Source: Synechococcus sp. HJ21-Hayes (GTDB lineage: Bacteria; Cyanobacteriota; Cyanobacteriia; PCC-6307; Cyanobiaceae). Taken from it: DNA of 63,721 nucleotides. Both the position numbers and the translations under genes were made by a program. The first letter of the stretch is position 1; each line of letters starts with the position of its first letter. Of this stretch, positions 56,760 through 63,721 are shown piece after piece. The notes below the pieces were generated by a model that made no database searches, was not told where the DNA came from, and saw only the letters and a list, made by a program, of their open reading frames with translations. Where the stretch lies: contig NZ_JAGQBW010000017.1 of assembly GCF_024345835.1 (NCBI RefSeq), positions 1-63,721 on the forward strand. Reading direction: 5' to 3'.

Positions 56760-59123
56760 TCACTGCGCTGCAGCAGAGCTGCTCCCCACGGGCACCCAAG
56801 CCAGTGCAATCACCAGCGCCGTAAACCCCAGGGCCAGAGCGGGGGGCGTTGGCGCCAGCTCCAACAGGGGCGCCAGGCCTGGAATCACCTGCACCAGCAG
56901 CCACAGCCCCACACCAATCAGCGAGCCAGCGCGGGTGAGGGTGCTGCGGCGATCGCCGTTCCACCACACCAAAACCCCGCCGCTGATCAGAAGGAGGGCA
57001 AACACCCAGCTGCGCTGCTCCGTCACCGCCAGATCTGGCCAGAAGGCCGCTGCCAGCACCAGTGCGCTGAGCAGCCCTCCCTGAACCAGGGCCTGATGCC
57101 AGGTCTGAGCAGTGAACAAGGGCGCATCAGCAGGCCTGGGCGGTTGTTGCATCAACTGTGGCGTTGCCGGAATCCCCTCAAACACAACGGTGCAGGCCGG
57201 GTCGATCACCAGATGGAGCAAGGCGATGTGCACCGGCAGCAGGAGCAAGGGCAGCTGAGGCAGCAGCAGTGGCATCAGGCTCAGCACGGCGATCGGCAGG
57301 TGGATCGCCAGCGTGTATCCCAGGGCCCGATGCAGGTTGGCCTCGATCCGTCGGCCCAGCGCCAGTGCGTCCACGAGCGCACTGAAGTCATCGCGGAGCA
57401 GCACCAGATCGGCGGCTTCCCGTGCAACGGCCGTGCCGCGTTTGCCCATGGCAACGCCGATGTCGGCGGCCTTGAGGGCTGGTGCGTCGTTGACGCCATC
57501 ACCACCCATGGCCACCACCTCACCGGCGGCCTGCAGGGCCCGCACCAGCTGCAATTTCTGCTGCGGCATCACCCGTGCGAACACCGCTGTGTTCTGGATC
57601 CGGCGGGCCAACTGGCTTGGATCGAGGCGCCCCAGCTCGGCGCCGCAAATCGGCTCGCCCGGAGGCAATCCCGCCTGATCGGCGATGGAGCGCGCCGTGG
57701 CCGGTGCATCGCCGCTGATCATCACCACCCGCACCCCTGCGGCCTGGGCCCGTGCGATCGCAAGAGGCACCTCAGGCCGAATCGGATCCGCGAATGCGAT
57801 GAGGCCGATCGGTTGAAACAGGAAGTCGTGCACCTGGGGCGGCAACGGCTCCGACTCGGTGGTGCTCAGCTCGGGATGACGCGGTGCGCCGTCTAGACCA
57901 CTGGCCACCGCCAGCACCCTCAGGCCCTCCTGGCTGAGCTGCTCAGCGGCCTGCAACAACCGCGCGGCGGTGCCTGGCTCCAGATGACAGAGCGCCGCGA
58001 TCGCCTCCGGTGCTCCCTTGGCAGCGATGTGTTGAGTGCCGTCGGCGTCACTCCAGAGCTGCGAGACCACCAGCAGGTCCTGGGTGATCGGGTACTCCCC
58101 CAGCAAGGGCCAGTCGGGATGGAAATGGTCACTGTTCTGGTGCCGCAGCCGCTCGCTGGCAAGTCGTTGGATCGCCACCTCCATCGCATCCACCGGATCA
58201 AGCCGGCTGGCAAGCACCGCCAGCTCCAGCAAGCGGTGCCAGGGCTCAGCCAGGGGCTGGTGCGGGCGCCAGCCCTCCGCCTGCGGCCAGGTGAGTAGCG
58301 CGGCCACGGCCATACGGTTCTGGGTGAGCGTGCCGGTTTTGTCCACCGCCAGGACCGTGGTGCTGCCCAGGCTCTCCACCGCGGCAGGCCAACGGGCAAG
58401 CACACCGATCCGGCCGAGGCGCAAAGCACCGAGGGCCAGGAAAAGGGCCAGCACCACCGGGATCTCATTGGGCAACAGCGCCAACGCGAGCGCCAGGGTG
58501 GCCAGAAGTGCCTCGCTCCAGCGCCCGGTGACGGCACCGTGGATCAGCAACAACACAGTCGTCAGCGCCAGGATGGCGATGGTGAGACGACTGGTGAGTC
58601 GTCGGGTCTGCCGCTGCAGGCGCGTGAGCGGTGGATTCACCTGCAGCAGGCTCGCACCGATGCGCCCGAGTTCGGTATCGGCGCCCATGGCCACCACCTC
58701 CGCCCAGCCCCGACCGCTGGCCACTAGGGCACCGGCCTGGATCGGTTCACCGACGCGTTGCCTGAGGACCGGCAAAGCCTCGCCGGTGAGCAACGATTCA
58801 TCCAGCCACAACCCTGCTGCCTCAGTGATGTGGGCATCGGCGGCGACGCGATCGCCTTCTTCCAGGCGCAACAGATCGCCTTGCTGCACCTGATCGGGCG
58901 GAAGGCTGAGCTCCTGGCCATGGCGGCGCAGCGACACCGCCGGCGCAGCCATCCGAGCCAGCTCCGCCAGGGCTCGCCGGCTGCGGTGCTGCTGCACAAC
59001 ATCCAGGCCGCTGATGGCGGCTACGAACACCAGCAGGATGGCGGCCTCAGCTGGCTCGCCAATCCAGAGGTAGATCAACGCACAGGCCAGAAGCAGCAGA
59101 TTGGTGGGCTCCAGAACAGCCAT
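56760..59123 (-). CDS. P-type cation-transporting ATPase, apparently lacking its N-terminal cytosolic region
   Basis: 787 residues. Motifs: DESLLTGEALPV (actuator), ALLPNEIPVVLALFLALGA in the fourth helix, AVDKTGTLTQNRM with the phosphorylated Asp near 270, MISGDAPATARSIADQAG and GGDGVNDAPALKAADIGVAMG. Helices at both ends give the usual transmembrane layout. It belongs to the P2-like branch with PEEFPVVL-type fourth helices; the ion is not evident. The start MAVLEPTNLLLLACALIYLW is already the first helix, and a stop lies 3 codons upstream, so the usual 60-80-residue N-terminus is missing. Confidence 0.85.
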   Translation of the reverse strand: MAVLEPTNLLLLACALIYLWIGEPAEAAILLVFVAAISGLDVVQQHRSRRALAELARMAAPAVSLRRHGQELSLPPDQVQQGDLLRLEEGDRVAADAHITEAAGLWLDESLLTGEALPVLRQRVGEPIQAGALVASGRGWAEVVAMGADTELGRIGASLLQVNPPLTRLQRQTRRLTSRLTIAILALTTVLLLIHGAVTGRWSEALLATLALALALLPNEIPVVLALFLALGALRLGRIGVLARWPAAVESLGSTTVLAVDKTGTLTQNRMAVAALLTWPQAEGWRPHQPLAEPWHRLLELAVLASRLDPVDAMEVAIQRLASERLRHQNSDHFHPDWPLLGEYPITQDLLVVSQLWSDADGTQHIAAKGAPEAIAALCHLEPGTAARLLQAAEQLSQEGLRVLAVASGLDGAPRHPELSTTESEPLPPQVHDFLFQPIGLIAFADPIRPEVPLAIARAQAAGVRVVMISGDAPATARSIADQAGLPPGEPICGAELGRLDPSQLARRIQNTAVFARVMPQQKLQLVRALQAAGEVVAMGGDGVNDAPALKAADIGVAMGKRGTAVAREAADLVLLRDDFSALVDALALGRRIEANLHRALGYTLAIHLPIAVLSLMPLLLPQLPLLLLPVHIALLHLVIDPACTVVFEGIPATPQLMQQPPRPADAPLFTAQTWHQALVQGGLLSALVLAAAFWPDLAVTEQRSWVFALLLISGGVLVWWNGDRRSTLTRAGSLIGVGLWLLVQVIPGLAPLLELAPTPPALALGFTALVIALAWVPVGSSSAAAQ

Positions 59124-59768
59124 CAGATGTCAGGGCTGCGGTGCCGGGGTTGATCAGTGCCCAGGTAACAACGCATGCGTGAGGTCGCCGCTCTGATCGA
59201 TCAGATCTGATCGATCCAGGTGCTGATCTGCAGCTGAGGCCACACAGCGGCCCAGCCCAGAACCCGCCCTAGTGCATGGGGACCAACCGTGCATGCAAGC
59301 CGAAGCCGAACTGGTGAGGGACCAGCAGAGCCCGTAGCTGCACTGGCAGCGCTGCCACGGAGAGCCGTAAGACAACCGACAGCAAGGCATCTCGACTGGC
59401 GTGGGCTACGACTGGGTTCTCTCGCCCTCGATGACGCGAATCGATGGCCTACGTTGAGGCTCTCGCTCGCAAATAACAGGCCGCGGCGATTAACTTCTTG
59501 AGCCGGGCAGTAGACTGGTTCAATAGCCAGGGTGCCGGAATGGGCATATTCGACACCCTTCCAGAACGGCGCGGAACGCAACCTCCAACCGCCACCAGTA
59601 TCTCACGATGATCAACCGCATCATGAGCCACTCTCCTCTCCTCTGCGACTGATCTCTTCAACAGCAGTGCAACGAACTACCGCGCCGATCAACGCTGTGA
59701 GGTGCAACAATGAGAGCAGTTTTCGACTCCAGGACTCTCGGTCCATGCTGCAGGACCAGATCCTGGAA
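59124..59768. other. no gene recognised
   Basis: About 645 bp between two leftward host genes. It contains short frames on both strands, none convincing. One minus-strand frame around 59440-59580 (GTLAIEPVYCPAQEVNRRGLL) faintly resembles the C-terminus of aldose epimerases and may be gene debris. The TGATCGATCAGATCTGATCGATC stretch near 59190-59215 is an AT-richer, partly palindromic run. Confidence 0.35.
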
Positions 59769-61721
59769 TCACTCAATAGTCTTGTTCATCTGAGCCTCTG
59801 AGGACTGGAGCCCATCCAACACCTCCGAGCTCACCCCACCCTCAAGGGAGGCGATCAGCCGATGCAGGGCAAGGAATAAGTCGTCCCGCCTATGGGGCAA
59901 ATCAGCACTCGAGAGACCAGGCAGCCAACGCCCTTTCACTTGCAACCACCACCCCTCCTGGGTGTGGTCAAGGTGGGCCTCAGCGCTGTCAAGGCTCTCC
60001 GCCGCCAAGAGCAGTGCCTCGGCCCCGCTCTTGAGCTGTACTAGATCATTGGTCTCCAGCTTGGGCAGCGACAACCGCAAATCCAATGGCTCAGCTGTTC
60101 GAACGCTGTGATTTGTGACCACCGAGCCGGCAACCTGGGAATTGGGAATCGCCAGCTGGGAGCCATTCTTCAACTGTAGGTGGATCGATCGCATACCCAT
60201 AGACAACACCGTACCATCGATCTGCCCAGACTTGGCAGTTCCAATCGTGCACTTATCGCCCACCTTGATCTGGCCATCTAAAAACAAGCTGAATCCATCA
60301 GAGATATCCCGAATCAGCTGCTGAGTACCCAAGGAGATTGCCAAGGCTGGCACCGATGAAAGCGCCAAGATCGTGACCGAAGTGAGCCCTAGACTGCGGG
60401 CCCCCTGAATGAAAACCATAATCGCAAGCGTGAGGCCGATCACCCGCGCCACAGTGAGCAGTTGGCCGGCCCCCTTGCGACGCAACCAGGTAACCGTGCC
60501 ATCAGCCTGGCGCTTGCACTTACGGATCAGGCTCTGACCAACAGCCTCACTCAGTAGATACACCAATGGCATGGCCACGACGATATGGAGAATCCGAGCT
60601 GCAACGACAACCACCAAAGCGCGATCACCCGTGAGATTGACCCAATCAATTGAAAACCAACGCCACACGGCTATCAGGAGCAATACCGGCAACAACAGCC
60701 CCACACGCACCCAGTAGGTCGTGAGCCCCAAACTTGCCGTGTGGTTACGGAACTGGTGGCGCAAGCCAATGCTCGTTGCCGCGGCAAACGCCAGGGCCAA
60801 GACTGAGGCAGGCACCTGGAGCATCCATTGCACCAAAGATTGCCCGCCATACGCCGTTTCCACCAGAACATGCCTCCAGGAATTCGGCAATCGAAGGATC
60901 CACTTGGGAGGCAAAGCACCTCCAGGCAATAGCGACCAGGTGACATACAGATCACCGCCAAAGCGATGCCTAAGGGCATGATTTCCATCAAAGATCTGCG
61001 CGAAGTCAGCATTCACCTGGGCTATGGTGCGCGGACTAAACAAGAAGTCTTGCTCACTGCATTGCTTGCAGGGCAAACCAGGTAATGGCCCCTGTCCATG
61101 GGAAGAGGATTGATTGAGCTCCAACGTTATTGGGCTCTCGGGGATCGTCCAGGAACTGAGCTTCATGCGGGCCACCTCGTCAGGTCCCGGCAGCACAAGA
61201 GCCGGATGATTAGCTAGGTCGTAGAGCAGCAGGCTTCTAAGCTGCAACATGGTGCCAACCCCTGTGATCGGATGCAGGACTTGTGGCAACTGGCTGAGGT
61301 TCAGGGCCTCGGTGGCCTGAGCAAGAAGCCGCTGGCCCTCCTCAACCTTCTGTCGCTGCTCCGACGAATACAACCAGCCCGGATTTGCCAAACCGTCGCA
61401 GATCGCACCATGAATTAAATGTTGGGCTTTCTCAGTTGTGGTCAAAAAGTTGTCGATGGTCTGGCGAGGGCTTGGTCCAGGCACCTGCCGCAAAACCAGC
61501 TGGTGCTCCAGTGGCGATGGAATTGGTGGGCTGGCCAACACAGGCTCCATCAGCGATCCCAGCAGCAGGACGATGGAGAAAGCCAGGGGCGTCAGCAATC
61601 GCGGCAATCTCCAGATCTGCCTCTTGATCACCCAGCACCAAGTCGGTGGACGGATCCGAAATGTCAGCCATGGCGAGAAGAACACCATGCTCCCAAAGGG
61701 TCTAGGGTCAGGCGCCATCAT
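59769..61721 (-). CDS. MscS-family mechanosensitive channel
   Basis: 650 residues. A signal or anchor (LTPLAFSIVLLLGSLMEP) and a periplasmic-type domain of about 250 residues with a CKQCSEQDF Cys pair, then several helices, the pore-lining segment (SSVPALAISLGTQQLIRDISDGF) and the beta domain (FLDGQIKVGDKCTIG; SQLAIPNSQVAGSVVTNHS), the MscS core. The large extra periplasmic part resembles MscK/YbdG-type or cyanobacterial versions. It should release osmolytes under hypo-osmotic stress. Start at 61721 or 61688. Confidence 0.85.
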   Translation of the reverse strand: MMAPDPRPFGSMVFFSPWLTFRIRPPTWCWVIKRQIWRLPRLLTPLAFSIVLLLGSLMEPVLASPPIPSPLEHQLVLRQVPGPSPRQTIDNFLTTTEKAQHLIHGAICDGLANPGWLYSSEQRQKVEEGQRLLAQATEALNLSQLPQVLHPITGVGTMLQLRSLLLYDLANHPALVLPGPDEVARMKLSSWTIPESPITLELNQSSSHGQGPLPGLPCKQCSEQDFLFSPRTIAQVNADFAQIFDGNHALRHRFGGDLYVTWSLLPGGALPPKWILRLPNSWRHVLVETAYGGQSLVQWMLQVPASVLALAFAAATSIGLRHQFRNHTASLGLTTYWVRVGLLLPVLLLIAVWRWFSIDWVNLTGDRALVVVVAARILHIVVAMPLVYLLSEAVGQSLIRKCKRQADGTVTWLRRKGAGQLLTVARVIGLTLAIMVFIQGARSLGLTSVTILALSSVPALAISLGTQQLIRDISDGFSLFLDGQIKVGDKCTIGTAKSGQIDGTVLSMGMRSIHLQLKNGSQLAIPNSQVAGSVVTNHSVRTAEPLDLRLSLPKLETNDLVQLKSGAEALLLAAESLDSAEAHLDHTQEGWWLQVKGRWLPGLSSADLPHRRDDLFLALHRLIASLEGGVSSEVLDGLQSSEAQMNKTIE

Positions 61722-62092
61722 GCTCAGTTAGATGTTCTCTCTCAACAGGTTCCTTAGCTGAAAGCAGGCGAGAGGTCAGGCCTGGAGGCGAGGACCAGCT
61801 CCCTGACCCGATCCACTGATCGAGCTGAGTGATCCGGAGTGGGGCGCCTACACCGCTCTTGTGATGGCGCCGCTGAATGCGGTGGAACGGGTACCTGACA
61901 GGGAAGGAGATCCTCTCGTGCAGCATCTAGAGGACCCAGCCGTGGTCTGCGGATCAGTGGGCCACAGTTGCTGTGGAGCTGGATGAGACTGCCGGTGGCT
62001 GAGCCCGACTCCATCGGCCGGCAGCTCAAGGTCGCGATGTCGTGATGAGACTGCGACCTTGACGATTGCCGAGTTTTTGGGAAGAGCTGTGC
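61722..62092. other. no gene recognised
   Basis: 370 bp between the MscS and amine oxidase genes, both read leftwards. The only frames are short and lack family features. Likely promoter or leader of the channel gene and 3' region of the oxidase gene. Confidence 0.4.
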
Positions 62093-63448
62093 TCAAGCCA
62101 GCAACTCCTTCGCAGCCTGAATACCTGAGAGATAAGCCCCCTGAAGAGTAGCTGGGAAGGACGTGCTGACAGCTTCTCCTGCAAATGCCATCCGATTCCA
62201 GCGGCGAGCCAGGTCTTCACGCATGGCTGGCGTTGAGCCCACTGCAGGATAGGAATAACTCCCAAGGGAGAAGGGATCCACACCCCAGCGTGTCAGGAGA
62301 ACATCGCTGGGCGCAGGGATCACACGCTCGGGGTAACAGCGCTTGAGTTGGCCCAACGCTGAAGCAAGAACGGCGCGATCAGGCTGACGCTCTAGTTCTC
62401 GGGCCCTGTTGGCAGCGGTGAAACCCATCAGCCCCGGGCGACCGATCAAACTGGTGAGATCCACCCACTCAGGCCAAAGCCCAGCATCGGGGCCGTTGTT
62501 GCGGATCCATGTCGTGTCGTCCCAGAAGCGTTTCGGGAAAAGCAGCACAATCTTGTTGAGCACTCCCATCCCCAACCGCTCGATCGCCTGCGCCTTTGCT
62601 GCTGGAAGAGGTGGGTCAAAGCGGATTCCACCCTGCTTCAGAACCCCGAGAGGCACGGTGCAGCAGAGCATCTGAGCATCGATCACATTGCCGTCAGCTG
62701 TGGTCACCCTGACACGATTGGGGTGGTTTTGGATTTGCTTCACCACCTGGCCGAGCCGTATCTCTATCCCTTGGGCAAGGTGCCGCACCAGCCGATCAAG
62801 ACCGGCTGGGACCATTGCATCTCCACCTAGTAGTTCCTCGCCATCTCCGAGGGGTGCATTGGCAGCAATCGTGCTGAGCTCCGCTCCGAGTTCATGCTCC
62901 ACATCGGCGATCAAGGTGAATCGCTGGTCCGGCGTGAGCCGGGCCGGCAGCAAGGCGTCGAGCGACTCCCTTGCCGTGCCGTTCCCCTCTGCTCTGCGCA
63001 CCAAGGCTGCAAGCCAGTCGTCGGCCTGCTTACTACGCTCACTGCTCCAGCGCTGACCATTTGGGCCGATCGTGACCTGGCTCTGGTCATTCGTAGGCAC
63101 AACCGGTACACCTACTCCCTTGGTCACCAACCGGTGCAGGGGATTGTTGGTGATGCCATGGAGCCAGGAGGCACCGAGATCGATGGCGCAACCCTGGCGC
63201 TGCTCGCTCCAGATCCGGCCGCCGATGCGCTGTCTTGCCTCAAGCACAACTACCTTGCGGCCGGCCGCCATCAGTTGCTGGGCACAGGCCAACCCTGCGA
63301 GCCCCGCACCGATCACGACCGCATCGATTGCCTGGGTTCGCTGAGAACCCATGGAAAGCCCGCCCAGCACGGCCAGCGAAGCCGCCATGCCTTGAGCAAT
63401 CACGGTTCGCCTGCGCATCAGAGCGTGCTCTTTTGGGGGCGGAATCAT
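62093..63448 (-). CDS. FAD-dependent amine oxidase with a Tat-like signal
   Basis: 451 residues from the ATG at 63448 (ATG 63418 also possible). After ALMRRRTVIAQGMAASLAVL, a Tat-type start, comes DAVVIGAGLAGLACAQQLMAAG, the Rossmann Gly loop, VVVLEARQRIGGRIWS and GASWLHG (FAD contacts), and near the end WNRMAFAGEAVS (second FAD motif) with GAYLSGIQAA. This is the flavin monoamine oxidase family. The substrate is unknown; export to the periplasm is suggested by the signal. Confidence 0.88.
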   Translation of the reverse strand: MIPPPKEHALMRRRTVIAQGMAASLAVLGGLSMGSQRTQAIDAVVIGAGLAGLACAQQLMAAGRKVVVLEARQRIGGRIWSEQRQGCAIDLGASWLHGITNNPLHRLVTKGVGVPVVPTNDQSQVTIGPNGQRWSSERSKQADDWLAALVRRAEGNGTARESLDALLPARLTPDQRFTLIADVEHELGAELSTIAANAPLGDGEELLGGDAMVPAGLDRLVRHLAQGIEIRLGQVVKQIQNHPNRVRVTTADGNVIDAQMLCCTVPLGVLKQGGIRFDPPLPAAKAQAIERLGMGVLNKIVLLFPKRFWDDTTWIRNNGPDAGLWPEWVDLTSLIGRPGLMGFTAANRARELERQPDRAVLASALGQLKRCYPERVIPAPSDVLLTRWGVDPFSLGSYSYPAVGSTPAMREDLARRWNRMAFAGEAVSTSFPATLQGAYLSGIQAAKELLA

Positions 63449-63639
63449 GTTGGCCTGCAGACCTGGGGTTTGTAGGGAGTCCAAGCCGTGGCAACAAAAA
63501 ACCCCGAGCCATGAGCAGCCAGGGCTGGATGGAACACTCCGAACCTGTTATGGCGCCGATTCTGTGCCGGGGGCAAGGGATCAGGTCGCTGGGTGAGGCT
63601 GTGCCCCAATGGTTTGAGCTGCCCTCTCCCAGCTGACGC

Positions 63640-63721
63640 TCAGGCGGACTTCACGCCCCCGCACTCCTGCCAGGAACTCCACAGCTGGGCTAGCTCCGCC
63701 TTCATCGCAACCAACTCAACC
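63640..63721 (-). CDS. C-terminal end of a gene entering from the right
   Basis: A leftward frame ending at a TGA at 63640-63642 shows VAMKAELAQLWSSWQECGG then VKSA. It reads like the helical end of a real protein, but nothing more can be said. No identification. Confidence 0.35.
   Translation of the reverse strand, partial: VELVAMKAELAQLWSSWQECGGVKSA

Noticed and set aside
59201-59581. Possible aldose 1-epimerase C-terminal fragment
   Set aside because: Only a faint local resemblance in one short block and no flanking homology; kept as a remark in the gap entry.
1-63721. CRISPR array or cas genes
   Set aside because: No regularly spaced 25-40-bp direct repeats and no Cas-type protein seen; the RecB-like nuclease at 12480 fits a phage exonuclease better than Cas4.

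Overview
The window is GC-rich bacterial DNA that I read as the chromosome of a picocyanobacterium of the Cyanobium/Synechococcus type. The hints are a perfect match to the cyanobacterial LexA box consensus at 53265-53278, small proteins of kinds seen in marine and freshwater Synechococcus, and compact GC-rich genes. The genus is an inference.

Almost the whole window is one integrated mobile element of about 55.8 kb. A 59-bp perfect direct repeat carrying the 3' half of a tRNA-Arg(TCT)-like gene lies at 496-554 and again at 56276-56334. A tyrosine recombinase starts just inside the left copy, and CCTTCTCACA arm-type sites sit next to both ends. Behind the right repeat is the truncated start of a second, related integrase, so this locus has probably received several related elements in tandem. 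Left of the element are a ribbon-helix-helix gene and the start of an IS5-family transposase.

Layout of the element: (1) 0.6-9.3 kb, integrase, Xis-like and KilA-N regulators, ssDNA-binding protein, XRE-type repressor, VRR-NUC nuclease, YefM/YoeB toxin-antitoxin pair and an SF2 helicase. (2) 9.3-13.2 kb, primase-helicase, an iteron-like repeat array and a PD-(D/E)XK exonuclease. (3) 13.3-27.8 kb, a packaging and capsid cluster: terminase small and large subunits, a sigma factor, a DUF4055-type portal, scaffold, major capsid protein, fibre or decoration proteins including a collagen-like one, a C39-type peptidase with a holin-like neighbour, an HD hydrolase and a strongly structured 137-nt palindromic region. 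I see no tail tube, tape measure, sheath or baseplate gene. (4) 28.4-29.6 kb, two nuclease genes, one frameshifted. (5) 29.7-46.7 kb, a complete BREX operon read leftwards: brxE-like, brxA, brxB, brxC, pglX, an AlbA_2/ATPase accessory gene, pglZ, brxL. (6) 47.2-50.8 kb, an AT-richer signalling cassette: PP2C phosphatase, kinase with an FHA-like tail, kinase with a cold-shock-like tail, small protein. (7) 51-55.6 kb, secreted nuclease, small secreted or membrane proteins, Rad52-type annealing protein, Gp157-like protein and a SLOG/DUF2493 protein.

Taken together this looks like a capsid-encoding but apparently tailless integrative element (compare capsid-forming phage satellites and the tRNA-integrated tycheposons of picocyanobacteria) that carries a large anti-phage cargo. 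Circular excision would join the Rad52/Gp157/SLOG block at the right end to the SSB/helicase block at the left end. Host genes resume at 56.76 kb with a P-type cation ATPase, a MscS-family channel and a flavin amine oxidase.
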